The translations under genes and the position numbers were made by a program. A stretch of 64,000 nt of DNA, taken from contig JAEWJK010000011.1 of the NCBI GenBank assembly GCA_023386555.1, forward strand, positions 83,271 through 147,270. Direction: 5' to 3'. Each line of letters begins with the position of its first letter. The first letter of the stretch is position 1. The notes under the pieces are model-generated. The model was not told where the DNA came from. It ran no database searches and was given only the letters and a program-made list of their open reading frames with translations. Below are positions 33,630 to 42,403 of this stretch, one piece after another. This DNA comes from Bacteroidota bacterium (GTDB lineage Bacteria; Bacteroidota; Bacteroidia; Chitinophagales; Chitinophagaceae).

Positions 33630-34589
33630 ATGGCAACAATCTCTTACCAGGCATCACACGAACAATTTCCTCCCAGCAGCCTGGTAAAATGGGCTGTTAT
33701 GGCTGAAGAAGCTGGCTTTGGCGCAATTAATAGTTCAGATCATTTTCATCCGTGGAGTGTAAGGCAAGGCCATAGCGGATTTTCATTTGCCTGGCTCGGA
33801 GCTGCAATGCAGGCCACTAAGATTCCATTTGGTGTTGTTTGTTCACCTGGTCAGCGTTATCATCCTGCCATTGTTGCTCAGGCAGCAGCTACTTTGTGTG
33901 AAATGTTTCCCGGCAGATTCTGGATGTCGCTTGGAAGTGGTGAAGCGTTGAATGAAAACATTACGGGTGAGAAATGGCCATATAAAAAACATCGGCAGGA
34001 ACGTTTATTAGAATGTGTGCAGGTGATGAGAAGATTATTTAATGGCGAAGAAGTAACGCATCACGGTAAAATAATAGTAGAAGAAGCGAAATTGTACACC
34101 TTGCCATCCCAATTACCTATGATGTTTGGCGCTGCAGTTTCAGATGCCACAGCAACATGGATTGGAAGTTGGGCCGATGGAATGATCACTGTACATAAAC
34201 CGATAAATGAACTGAAGAAAACTTTACAGGCTTTTGAAATAGGTGGCGGTAAAGGAAAACCTATGTATGTAAAAGTTCAATTGTCATATGCAAGAGATGA
34301 ATCAACTGCCATCGAAGGTGCATGGGATCAATGGCGAAGCAATATACTCAGCGGTGAAATATTAGATGATCTCTGGAAACCGGAACAATATGATGCTGCA
34401 TCACAGTTTGTACGAAAAGAAGATCTGAAAAAGATGGTGCATATTTCAACCGATCCACAATTCTATATTGATCTGATAAAAACTTACGCTGATCTTGGCA
34501 TTAGCAATATCGTTCTTCATAATGTGAATAAAGAACAAGAACTTTTTATAAAAGACTTTGGGGAAAAAGTACTTCCATTCTGCAAATGA
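33630..34589 (+). CDS. LLM-class flavin-dependent oxidoreductase (TIGR03885-like)
   Basis: 319 residues with the luciferase-like monooxygenase barrel. Features: SYQASHEQFPPSSLVKWAVMAE near the N-terminus, SDHFHPW around 36-42, SLGSGEALNE around 100-109 and a C-terminal LHNVNKEQE. This looks like the non-F420 TIGR03885 type, of unknown reaction. Start at ATG 33630; an upstream in-frame TTG at 33609 is less likely. It abuts the GH13 gene tail to tail with no base between the stop codons. Confidence 0.8.
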   Translation: MATISYQASHEQFPPSSLVKWAVMAEEAGFGAINSSDHFHPWSVRQGHSGFSFAWLGAAMQATKIPFGVVCSPGQRYHPAIVAQAAATLCEMFPGRFWMSLGSGEALNENITGEKWPYKKHRQERLLECVQVMRRLFNGEEVTHHGKIIVEEAKLYTLPSQLPMMFGAAVSDATATWIGSWADGMITVHKPINELKKTLQAFEIGGGKGKPMYVKVQLSYARDESTAIEGAWDQWRSNILSGEILDDLWKPEQYDAASQFVRKEDLKKMVHISTDPQFYIDLIKTYADLGISNIVLHNVNKEQELFIKDFGEKVLPFCK

Positions 34590-36242
34590 TCATTGCAGGT
34601 TTTCATTTGAGTAGCTCGGATCACCTGATTGAAACCATCGATAGCCATAAGCATCCAAGCTGATAAGATGCTTTTTACTTTCAGATGCATCGCTTTCATA
34701 ATTTTCTATCAGGTCAACCAGTTTTATATCTCCAACTTGTTTAACTATCAGTTTTATTTCTGCAGGTTGTTCACTGAAATTATGAATGATGATGAGTGTA
34801 TTATTCTTTCCATCATAACGCATCACTAAAACATTAGGATGATTTACATTGATGATTTTCCAATCTGCAACGCCTATTTCCGGACATTGTTTTCGTAACC
34901 GAATCAAGGATGTCATCCAGTTAAGTAATGAATCAGTATCTCTTCTTTGATCTTCTACATTGATGTGCTGATAAGCATAATAGCCTTTATCAATCATCGG
35001 GTGAACTAATTTATCAGCCCTGGAAAATCCACCATTATTTTCTTTCGACCATTGCATCGGTGTTCGAACAGCTTCTCTTTCTTTCAACTTCAGGTTCTCT
35101 CCCATTCCAATTTCATCACCATATCGTATAACCGGTGTGCCTGGTAAAGAGAACATTAAACTATACGCCAGCTCAATTTGTTTTCGGCTTCCCAGCATAG
35201 GGGCTAATCTTCTTCTCAATCCACGATCATACAACTGCATATTCTTATCAGCCCCGAATTTTTCAAAAACCTTTTGCCGTTCCTCTTCCTTCAATCTTCC
35301 CAGATCAAGTTCATCATGATTACGCAGAAAATGAGCCCATTGACTCGTAAAGAATGTTCCTCGTGTTTCCTCAAGTGCAGCAATTAAAGGAGTTACATCA
35401 GCTGTAGCCAGTGCATAAAACAAATATTGGTTGACATAAAAATTGAACATGAGATGAATACCTTCTCCACTCTCACCCAAATATTTCATTGAATCTTTGG
35501 GCAACACATTGGCTTCTCCCAACAAAACTGCATTGCCTGAACGCCATTGTAAAAACCGACGCATTTCTTCCAGATATTCGAAATTCAATTTAGGCTTTTT
35601 CTTTTCTGTGGATGGCGTTTCAATAATAAATGGAACAGCATCTACCCTGAAACCTGATACACCAAGTTGTAACCAATAGCCCATGATCTTTTGTATCTCA
35701 GTTCTTACTTCTTCATTGTCAATGTTAAGATCTGGTTGATGTTTAAAAAATCGATGGAAATAATATGATCTAGTTTTCTTTTCAAAGGTCCATGTACTTT
35801 CCTGCACACCCGGAAAAACCATTCCTTCCTTTATGTTTGAAGGCTTTTTATCGCTCCATACATACCAGTCTCTGTATCTCGCATCTTTTGCTGAAACAGC
35901 ATCTTTAAACCAGGGATGCTGATCTGAAGTGTGGTTAACTACAAGATCAATGATCACCTTTATACCAAGTTTATTTGCACGATGCATGAATGCTACAAAG
36001 TCACCATTAGATCCATGTCTTGCATCCACACCATAATAATCGCTGATATCATAACCATTATCCTTATTCGGACTTGGTTGAAACGGAGCCAGCCAGATTG
36101 TATCAACTCCTAAAGCATGCAGGTAATCTAATCTTGAACATAGTCCTTCAAAATCTCCGGTACCATCACCATTAGCATCCATAAATGTTTCGAGGTCGAG
36201 GCTGTAAATAACTGCATTTTTATACCAGAGTTCGTCTAACAT
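34590..36242 (-). CDS. GH13 family glycosidase, trehalose synthase-like
   Basis: 550 residues from ATG 36242. The alpha-amylase barrel has all key motifs: VVNHTSDQHPWF, GFRVDAVP with nucleophile Asp201, LLGEANV with acid/base Glu243, and LRNHDEL with Asp310. The N-terminal ELWYKNAVIYSLDLETFMD and the NGYDISDYYGVD stretch resemble trehalose synthase (maltose to trehalose) and oligo-1,6-glucosidase relatives. A beta-sandwich C-terminal domain follows from about 460. No signal peptide, so cytoplasmic. Specificity is not certain. The frame extends to 36269, but the first 9 codons lack support. Confidence 0.82.
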   Translation of the reverse strand: MLDELWYKNAVIYSLDLETFMDANGDGTGDFEGLCSRLDYLHALGVDTIWLAPFQPSPNKDNGYDISDYYGVDARHGSNGDFVAFMHRANKLGIKVIIDLVVNHTSDQHPWFKDAVSAKDARYRDWYVWSDKKPSNIKEGMVFPGVQESTWTFEKKTRSYYFHRFFKHQPDLNIDNEEVRTEIQKIMGYWLQLGVSGFRVDAVPFIIETPSTEKKKPKLNFEYLEEMRRFLQWRSGNAVLLGEANVLPKDSMKYLGESGEGIHLMFNFYVNQYLFYALATADVTPLIAALEETRGTFFTSQWAHFLRNHDELDLGRLKEEERQKVFEKFGADKNMQLYDRGLRRRLAPMLGSRKQIELAYSLMFSLPGTPVIRYGDEIGMGENLKLKEREAVRTPMQWSKENNGGFSRADKLVHPMIDKGYYAYQHINVEDQRRDTDSLLNWMTSLIRLRKQCPEIGVADWKIINVNHPNVLVMRYDGKNNTLIIIHNFSEQPAEIKLIVKQVGDIKLVDLIENYESDASESKKHLISLDAYGYRWFQSGDPSYSNENLQ

Positions 36243-36336
36243 AGAAAAATCTTGAAGCAATATTTGCACAAACCGAATGCCATGTATTCACAGACTCATT
36301 CATTCATATATCACAAAAAACAATGAACTTTAATCT

Positions 36337-36825
36337 ATGCAAAATAATTACACCATTCCTGCAAATATAAGGATCGGTCATATACATTTAAAAGTATCTG
36401 ATCTTGATAAAGCATTATCATTTTATCGTGATCTATTAGGATTTGAAGTGATGCAGTATTATGGAAACTCGGCTGTATTCGTTTCTGCCGGGGGTTATCA
36501 TCATCACATTGGTTTGAATACATGGCATAGTAAAAACGGAAATCCTGCTCCGGCAAATAGTCCGGGATTGTATCATACCGCTATCCTTTATCCAACCAGA
36601 AGAGATCTGGCAGTGATACTACAACGATTGATTGAAGCAAAGTATCCACTAAGTGGTGCTTCCGATCATGGCGTTTCGGAAGCAATTTATCTTGATGATC
36701 CTGATGGAAATGGTGTTGAATTGTATTGGGATAAACCCAAAGAACAATGGCCCTTTGACGCTGAAGGAAATCTTCAAATGATAACTGAAAGACTGGATGT
36801 AGAAGATCTGATGAAAGAGATATGA
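36337..36825 (+). CDS. VOC family protein, catechol dioxygenase-like
   Basis: 162 residues with two glyoxalase-type modules: RIGHIHLKVSDLDKALSFYRDLLGF (metal histidine in GHIHL) and GLYHTAILYPTRRDLA with YLDDPDGNGVELYWD (metal glutamate). This is similar to CatE-type extradiol dioxygenases and related proteins of unknown role. ATG at 36337 starts 95 nt from the divergent GH13 start. Substrate unknown. Confidence 0.78.
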   Translation: MQNNYTIPANIRIGHIHLKVSDLDKALSFYRDLLGFEVMQYYGNSAVFVSAGGYHHHIGLNTWHSKNGNPAPANSPGLYHTAILYPTRRDLAVILQRLIEAKYPLSGASDHGVSEAIYLDDPDGNGVELYWDKPKEQWPFDAEGNLQMITERLDVEDLMKEI

Positions 36826-36841
36826 CACCAGAAATTTGTAC

Positions 36842-36900
36842 TATAATAACCAATTGACCAATTAACCATTTAACTGGTTAACCAATCTATCAATTCCCTA
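36842..36900. repeat. 'gaccaattaaccatt' word spacer
   Basis: Iterated accaatt/gaccaatt/aaccatt/ggttaacc words, self-complementary, between the VOC gene and ptrB. Another example of word-type spacers. Confidence 0.5.
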
Positions 36901-36925
36901 TCTTCCCTTTTCCAAAACCAATTGT

Positions 36926-39073
36926 ATGACCAGAAAACTGCTTGCAGCAATCACAATCACAACTATGGCAGCTTGTAGCTCAGAAATTCAGAAACAACCG
37001 TACGAATGGCCAGAAGGTGTAAAACCTCCTGTAGCTGAAATAAAACCACATGTAAGAGATTTACATGGAGATAAGGTTACAGATAATTATTATTGGATGT
37101 ATGATTACTTTGGAAAAGGGCCTGACAGTTCTAAAGTAATTGAATACCTGAAAGCAGAAAATGCTTACACTGATACGGTGATGAGTGGCTTAAAACAATT
37201 CCGTGAAAATCTTTTTCAGGAAATGAAAGCCAGGATAAAAGAAAAAGATGAATCTGTTCCGGTATTTAAAAACGGTTACTATTATTACAGCAGAACAGAA
37301 GATGGTAAACAGTATTACAAATATTGCCGTAAAAAAGGAAGTCTTTCTGCACCTGAAGAAATACTACTTGATGTTGATAAAATGGCCGAGGGCAAGGCTT
37401 ATTTTTCGGCTACAGGTTTTGCAGTAAGTGAAGACAATAAAATGTTGGCTTACGGTGTAGATGAGGTTTCTAGAAGACAATATAATATTCATATCAAAAA
37501 TCTTGAGACAGGTGAAATATTAAAAGATGTAATTGTAAATACACAAGCTGATGCTACATGGGCTAACGATAACAAAACCATCTTCTATACATCAAAAAAT
37601 CCTGTTACACTATTATCTGAAAAGATCAAACGTCATGTGATTGGCACTGATCCGTCACAAGATGTAACCGTGTATGAAGAGAAAGATAAGAGCAACTATA
37701 TTGGTGTAGGCAAATCAAAGAATAACAAACATATTGCTGTGTATTCTTATGCTACACTTTCTTCCGAAATACGATTCATTGATGCAGCCAATCCAACAGC
37801 TGCCTTCAAAGTATTTCAGCCAAGAATGAAAGAAGTTTTATATGACGTGATTCCTCTAGAAAACAAATTCCTCATCAGAACAAATCTTGATGCAAAGAAT
37901 TTCCGGTTGATGGAATGTCCGTTAGATAAAACAGATGTAGCTAATTGGAAAGAAGTAATTCCGCACAGAACAGATGTTCTATTGGAAAGTGTGGAAGAAT
38001 TCAAAGACTTCGTTGTATTGAGCGAAAGAAAAAATGGCTTGATGAACCTTAGAGTTCGTAACCTGAATGGCAATGAACATTACATCAATTTTGGTGAACC
38101 TGCTTATGATGCTTATGCCAGTGGTAATCCTGAGTACAACACTACAAATCTTCGTTATAATTATACATCAATGACAACTCCTAATTCAGTGTATGATTAT
38201 AATATGGTGACGAAGGATAAAAAACTGATGAAGCAAACAGAGGTATTGGCTGGCTATGATCCAAAAGAATATGTAACGGAAAGAGTGTATGCCACAGCAA
38301 GAGACGGAGTAAAAATTCCAATCTCAATAGTATACAAAAAAGGATTTGAAAAAGATGGCAAAGCACCTTTGTTACTCTACGGTTACGGCTCTTATGGAGC
38401 AAGTATGGATGCTAACTTCAGCAGCTCAAGGTTAAGTTTATTGAACCGTGGATTTGCATTTGCCATTGCACACATTCGTGGTGGCCAGGAAATGGGTCGT
38501 CAGTGGTATGAGGATGGAAAGATGATGAAGAAGATAAACACCTTCAACGATTTTATTGATGCAGGTAAATATTTGGTAGATGAGAAATTCACTAGCAAAG
38601 AACATTTGTATGCACAAGGTGGAAGTGCCGGTGGACTTTTAATGGGTGCTGTTATTAATATGGCTCCCGATCTTTTTCATGGAGCTATTGCACAGGTTCC
38701 ATTTGTGGATGTGGTAAATACAATGCTTGACGAAAGTATTCCGCTTACCACAAATGAATTTGACGAATGGGGTAATCCAAAAAATAAAGATGCATACACT
38801 TATATGAAGAGTTATTCTCCGTATGAGAATATTGAGAAGAAAGATTATCCTCATTTATTAGTGACAACCGGTTTACACGATAGCCAGGTACAATATTTTG
38901 AGCCCGCTAAATGGGTAGCGAAGTTGAGATCAATGAAAACAGATAATAATCTTCTCCTACTAAAAACCGAAATGGAATATGGACATGGAGGTGCCTCAGG
39001 TAGATTTGATTATCTGAAAGACATAGCACTGAACTATGCATTTCTTCTTGCATTAGAAGGAATAACCAAATAA
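36926..39073 (+). CDS. S9 family oligopeptidase B-like lipoprotein
   Basis: 715 residues. A lipoprotein signal with lipobox TMAAC near residue 16 suggests the outer or inner membrane face of the periplasm. A seven-bladed propeller covers about 70-430, and an alpha/beta hydrolase follows with the triad Ser567 (GGSAGG), Asp652 (GLHDSQ) and His687 (YGHGGA). The VPFVDVVNTM and EFDEWGNP stretches match protease II, which cuts peptides after Lys/Arg. It ends at a strong terminator. Family clear; exact specificity inferred. Confidence 0.88.
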   Translation: MTRKLLAAITITTMAACSSEIQKQPYEWPEGVKPPVAEIKPHVRDLHGDKVTDNYYWMYDYFGKGPDSSKVIEYLKAENAYTDTVMSGLKQFRENLFQEMKARIKEKDESVPVFKNGYYYYSRTEDGKQYYKYCRKKGSLSAPEEILLDVDKMAEGKAYFSATGFAVSEDNKMLAYGVDEVSRRQYNIHIKNLETGEILKDVIVNTQADATWANDNKTIFYTSKNPVTLLSEKIKRHVIGTDPSQDVTVYEEKDKSNYIGVGKSKNNKHIAVYSYATLSSEIRFIDAANPTAAFKVFQPRMKEVLYDVIPLENKFLIRTNLDAKNFRLMECPLDKTDVANWKEVIPHRTDVLLESVEEFKDFVVLSERKNGLMNLRVRNLNGNEHYINFGEPAYDAYASGNPEYNTTNLRYNYTSMTTPNSVYDYNMVTKDKKLMKQTEVLAGYDPKEYVTERVYATARDGVKIPISIVYKKGFEKDGKAPLLLYGYGSYGASMDANFSSSRLSLLNRGFAFAIAHIRGGQEMGRQWYEDGKMMKKINTFNDFIDAGKYLVDEKFTSKEHLYAQGGSAGGLLMGAVINMAPDLFHGAIAQVPFVDVVNTMLDESIPLTTNEFDEWGNPKNKDAYTYMKSYSPYENIEKKDYPHLLVTTGLHDSQVQYFEPAKWVAKLRSMKTDNNLLLLKTEMEYGHGGASGRFDYLKDIALNYAFLLALEGITK

Positions 39074-39088
39074 GTTTTCACTCTGAGC

Positions 39089-39125
39089 AAAGTTGCCAAT
39101 CTTTGAAAGGTTGGCAACTTTTTTT
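39089..39125 (+). terminator. Strong terminator after the S9 peptidase
   Basis: AAAGTTGCCAATCTT and AAGGTTGGCAACTTT pair (15 bp, 3-nt loop, one GU) and five more T follow. Confidence 0.9.
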
Positions 39126-39146
39126 ATAGCCCTTATCTTGCACTCA

Positions 39147-39866
39147 ATGCCAAACAATTTTTTTGAATTCAAACAGTTTAAAGTAGAGCAAGATAAATGT
39201 GCAATGAAAGTCTGCACAGATGCTTGTTTGTTTGGTGCATGGGTGGCATCAAAATTTCAAACATCAAATTTGAGATTGCATGTGTTAGATATCGGTGCAG
39301 GAACAGGACTCTTATCCTTAATGTTTGCACAAAAAAATTCATCTGCAAACATTGATGCTGTTGAAATTGACCGATCTGCTGCAGAACAGGCAAAAGAGAA
39401 TTTTAAAAACTCAGCCTGGAAAGATCGACTACATATTCACCACCAGGATATACAACAATTTGGTTTCAATAAATATGATCTGATCATCTCTAATCCACCT
39501 TTCTATGAAAATGACCTGAAGAGCGATAACAGCAAACGGAATCTTGCTTTACACAGCTCAGCTTTAGGATTAGATGACTTGCTGGATGTAATTCAAAAAC
39601 ATCTTTCCAATAATGGAAAATTTGCTGTGTTGTTACCCTATCATCGATCAGCCAACTTTATCAATCATGCATTGTTAAAAGATTTTCATCTTCATGAAGA
39701 AGTATCAGTGAAACAAACATTTAAACATCCATACTTCAGAAGCATGTTGATTTTTGGAACAAACAAAATACAGATACAACATGCTGAGATATGCATCAAA
39801 GAAAAAAATAATGATTATTCAGATGAGTTCAAAGAATTGCTGCAGGATTATTATTTGAAATTATAA
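39147..39866 (+). CDS. trmN6: tRNA1(Val) (adenine(37)-N6)-methyltransferase-like
   Basis: 239 residues, Rossmann methyltransferase of the TrmN6/YfiC type. FKQFKVEQDKCAMKVCTDACLFGAW is the typical N-terminus; LDIGAGTGLLSLM (about 51-63) binds SAM; and ISNPPFYEND (about 113-122) is the NPPF catalytic motif for amino-group methylation. In E. coli it makes m6A37 in tRNA1(Val). The frame is open from 39093, but the ATG at 39147 matches the family start. It stands alone and converges with the next gene. Confidence 0.87.
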   Translation: MPNNFFEFKQFKVEQDKCAMKVCTDACLFGAWVASKFQTSNLRLHVLDIGAGTGLLSLMFAQKNSSANIDAVEIDRSAAEQAKENFKNSAWKDRLHIHHQDIQQFGFNKYDLIISNPPFYENDLKSDNSKRNLALHSSALGLDDLLDVIQKHLSNNGKFAVLLPYHRSANFINHALLKDFHLHEEVSVKQTFKHPYFRSMLIFGTNKIQIQHAEICIKEKNNDYSDEFKELLQDYYLKL

Positions 39867-39907
39867 GCTTCAAGTATAGAATTTATCCATACCCTAATTC
39901 CAATTAA

Positions 39908-41113
39908 TTATTTACCACTATACGCATAATCAGATAAATAGTCGAAGTATTCTGTTAGTCTTCCGTTCTTTAAAATGGTAGCCCTGTTAATCGTTGTACT
40001 GCCACCTTTCATAACATCTTCCAATACATACTTAATCAGTTGCTCACCAAAATACCTGCTGGCATCTTTTGGTAATTCGTTTGGCAAGTTACCAACAGCC
40101 ATTACATCAACACTACCATCAATGTATGGATCAGTTTTTTCTCCGGTTAATTTATTTACTCCGTAAACAGGATCATCAATTGTTGCATCACCTAAATTGC
40201 ATGGCACACTTCCATTTGCATCATCTGTAACATCTGCAATTGTTTTTATCCTGAACTCCGGATGTTTTAAAGTATCCATCGAAAATAATCTTGGCATATT
40301 TACATCCCAGAAAATTCCATTCATTAAAATATCAGACTGATAACAATACGGTTCAAAAATGCAGATGTAGTTTTCCGGATGTTCCCTGAAATCTTCCCTG
40401 GAATATTCTCTTGTTTCCTTATGTACATACAAGTCAGAACCCTTCAGGTGAACATATACAGGATAATCATAATCTCTCTGCAAAAATTCTTTTGGTTCTA
40501 CTTCTCTCACATCCATCAGGTTCATGATCTCTAAAATACCATGAGCCACTCTTCCGTTACCAGTTACAGAAATCTTGATCTTTGGAAGTTTTAATCCAAA
40601 ATAAGTGTGGATTAATTCCCGGTAATCTCTGCTATCTCCTACTCTTCCCAACTGAAATAAACCTGTCCTGTTTCCATAAGCCATTATGCCATTGTGTGCA
40701 CCAACAATTCCGGCAAAAAATCCAAAGCCAATAATGCGTTGTCCATCATCATGCACCAGGCTTTCATAATCAATTAACGTTATTTTCTTTTCCACCATTG
40801 CATGCATCAACTTCTGATTGTATGGCTGCTTTTTCCTTGTATGAGAAAAAAACATGTAAGTCTTGTTGGCAATTAACATACTTACCGGAACTTCTTTTAT
40901 GCCTAATAGTAAATTACATTCATCAAGTTGCTCATTCAATTCAACACCTGCACGTTCATATTCTTTATCACTAAAACATCTTGTGTCAGAAGGCTGTGCA
41001 ATGATCTTTAAATTGTTTACATGCTGCACAAGCCATTTGCATTGTGCCGGCGTTAATGCAACACGATTGTCAGCCGGAACTTTCCCCTCTCTTATCAATC
41101 CTATAACAAGCAT
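39908..41113 (-). CDS. Alanine dehydrogenase/PNT-fold NAD(P)-dependent dehydrogenase
   Basis: 401 residues. The N-terminal part has the alanine dehydrogenase/pyridine nucleotide transhydrogenase signature (GLIREGKVPADNRVALTPAQ), and the middle KISVTGNGRVAHGILEIM (about 180-197) is the NAD-binding loop. It lacks the usual AlaDH pattern in places and also resembles lysine-forming saccharopine dehydrogenases. The substrate remains open. It is a single gene, convergent with trmN6 and divergent from hscB. Confidence 0.75.
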   Translation of the reverse strand: MLVIGLIREGKVPADNRVALTPAQCKWLVQHVNNLKIIAQPSDTRCFSDKEYERAGVELNEQLDECNLLLGIKEVPVSMLIANKTYMFFSHTRKKQPYNQKLMHAMVEKKITLIDYESLVHDDGQRIIGFGFFAGIVGAHNGIMAYGNRTGLFQLGRVGDSRDYRELIHTYFGLKLPKIKISVTGNGRVAHGILEIMNLMDVREVEPKEFLQRDYDYPVYVHLKGSDLYVHKETREYSREDFREHPENYICIFEPYCYQSDILMNGIFWDVNMPRLFSMDTLKHPEFRIKTIADVTDDANGSVPCNLGDATIDDPVYGVNKLTGEKTDPYIDGSVDVMAVGNLPNELPKDASRYFGEQLIKYVLEDVMKGGSTTINRATILKNGRLTEYFDYLSDYAYSGK

Positions 41114-41181
41114 TCACGTAATTTTGAAGCGGCAAGATATTTATTATTATGTAACCAGCTGAAGACAAAGACTCAGCTTTC

Positions 41182-41201
41182 GTTGTGTCACTCACTTGTA
41201 C
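41182..41201 (-). repeat. Dispersed repeat, type-1 core, exact copy
   Basis: The minus strand reads the exact 20-nt core, followed on the plus strand by TTTCTGAAC. It is in the divergent hscB upstream region. Confidence 0.85.
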
Positions 41202-41229
41202 TTTCTGAACCTTATTCAACAGACAGGCA

Positions 41230-41718
41230 ATGAACTATTTTGAACTATATAACATCCCTTTTTCGCTAAAGCCAGATCAACAACTGGTGAAGCAAAAATT
41301 TTACGAACTCAGCAGAAAATATCATCCCGATTTTTTCAGCAATGCCACTGAAGATGAACAGGCTGACGTATTAGAAAAATCATCTGCCATAAACAAAGCT
41401 TTTAAAATTTTCAGCCATTCAGATGAAACAATAAAATATGTGCTTCAGCAAAAAGGTTTGATTGAAGAAGAAGAAAAATACCAGCTTCCACCTGATTTTC
41501 TAATGGAGATGATGGAATTGAACGAACAGGCAATGGAAGCAGATAAAACTGAAATTGAGAAGCAAGTATCCAATATTCAACACGAGATCTATGAACCTGT
41601 TAAAGCAATTATTGAGCATTATAAAGAAGGTATTACTTCCAAAGAAGAATTGTTGCAAGTGAAGGATTATTACTTCAAGAAAAAATATCTTAACCGTATT
41701 TTGGAAGGTTTAGGCTGA
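41230..41718 (+). CDS. hscB: Fe-S cluster co-chaperone HscB
   Basis: 162 residues with an N-terminal J-domain, including the HPD motif in KYHPDFF (about 36-42), and a C-terminal three-helix part (DFLMEMMELNEQAME). HscB stimulates HscA and delivers the IscU scaffold for iron-sulfur cluster transfer. No isc genes are next to it here. Its 3' end contains the likely promoter of the following tRNA gene. Confidence 0.9.
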   Translation: MNYFELYNIPFSLKPDQQLVKQKFYELSRKYHPDFFSNATEDEQADVLEKSSAINKAFKIFSHSDETIKYVLQQKGLIEEEEKYQLPPDFLMEMMELNEQAMEADKTEIEKQVSNIQHEIYEPVKAIIEHYKEGITSKEELLQVKDYYFKKKYLNRILEGLG

Positions 41719-41732
41719 TGCCGTTATATTTG
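41700..41732 (+). promoter_or_regulatory. Promoter of the tRNA-Leu gene
   Basis: TTTG (41700-41703), 21 nt, then TATATTTG (41725-41732); the tRNA begins 16 nt later. It overlaps the end of hscB. Confidence 0.65.
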
Positions 41733-41747
41733 CCGTCCAATTCAAAG

Positions 41748-41830
41748 GCCCGGGTGGCGGAATTGGTAGACGCAGCAGACTCAAAATCTGCCGCCCACAA
41801 GGTGTGCTGGTTCGATTCCAGTCCCGGGCA
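41748..41830 (+). tRNA. tRNA-Leu (anticodon CAA)
   Basis: 83 nt with a class II long variable arm. The acceptor stem GCCCGGG/CCCGGGC is perfect, the discriminator is A, the anticodon loop CTCAAAA gives CAA (reads UUG), and the T loop is GGTTCGATTCC. The 3' CCA is not encoded (ACTT follows), so it must be added by tRNA nucleotidyltransferase. Confidence 0.95.
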
Positions 41831-41835
41831 CTTCT

Positions 41836-41870
41836 AAAAAGCTTCGGCAATGTCGAAGCTTTTTTATTTT
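41836..41870. terminator. Terminator after tRNA-Leu, also usable by the convergent XRE gene
   Basis: AAAAGCTTCG and CGAAGCTTTT form a 10-bp stem; the plus strand continues TTATTTTT, the minus strand with TTTTTAG. It ends at the XRE stop codon. Confidence 0.8.
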
Positions 41871-42238
41871 TAATGCACAAGATCAATAGAATTTTCAGCA
41901 GCTACTACCAAAGAAAGTACAGCAATATATGCATCATGCCTCGCAGCATGTTTCTCCATAACTTTTTGCTGCAAGCTAGTTATGTGCTGTAAAATATCAG
42001 CTTTAGTTACTGTTTTAGGGATTGAGAAGGGTTTATGAATTTCAAAGTCATCTCTTAAAAGATCAGTAATTGATACTTCTAATATCTTAGCTAATTCCTT
42101 TACATGATGCACAGTGAGCTGAGTAATATTATTCTCTATTTTACTATAGGCGTTTTGCGACATTCCCATTTTAGATGCAACATACTTTTGAGAGTAATTA
42201 CGTAATTCCCGGTATTTTTTAATGACGTGGCCAGGCAT
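41870..42238 (-). CDS. XRE family transcriptional regulator
   Basis: 122 residues. The N-terminal half is a helix-turn-helix of the Cro/XRE type (IKKYRELRNYSQKYVASKMGMSQNAYSKIENN, about 6-37, with the turn at ASKMGMSQ), and the C-terminal half is a short helical dimer or ligand part. It is transcribed divergently from the small secreted protein and export operon, so it probably controls that operon and itself; three AACTGT-type boxes lie between them. The signal is unknown. Confidence 0.82.
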   Translation of the reverse strand: MPGHVIKKYRELRNYSQKYVASKMGMSQNAYSKIENNITQLTVHHVKELAKILEVSITDLLRDDFEIHKPFSIPKTVTKADILQHITSLQQKVMEKHAARHDAYIAVLSLVVAAENSIDLVH

Positions 42239-42300
42239 TTTTATTTCAAATAAAGTATTTTTTCCAATAAGTGAGTTGAATCATTACCAGGAGTATAATA

Positions 42301-42358
42301 AACTGTTAACAACCTCTAATTATATAACTGTAAGCTATATAATCAAACACAACAGTTA
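42301..42358. promoter_or_regulatory. Three AACTGT/ACAGTT boxes in the XRE/export spacer
   Basis: AACTGTT at 42301-42307, TAACTGT at 42325-42331 and ACAGTTA at 42352-42358; the last two are inverted relative to each other (ATAACTGT ... ACAGTTAT). A plausible operator for the adjacent XRE protein, not proven. Confidence 0.4.
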
Positions 42359-42403
42359 TAGTAGTTTGCCTTAAAAATAAATCTACACCATCTTGCAGCC
42401 TCA

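Noticed and set aside
41821..41833. Encoded CCA at the tRNA-Leu 3' end
   Set aside because: The bases after the acceptor stem are ACTT, so CCA is not encoded.
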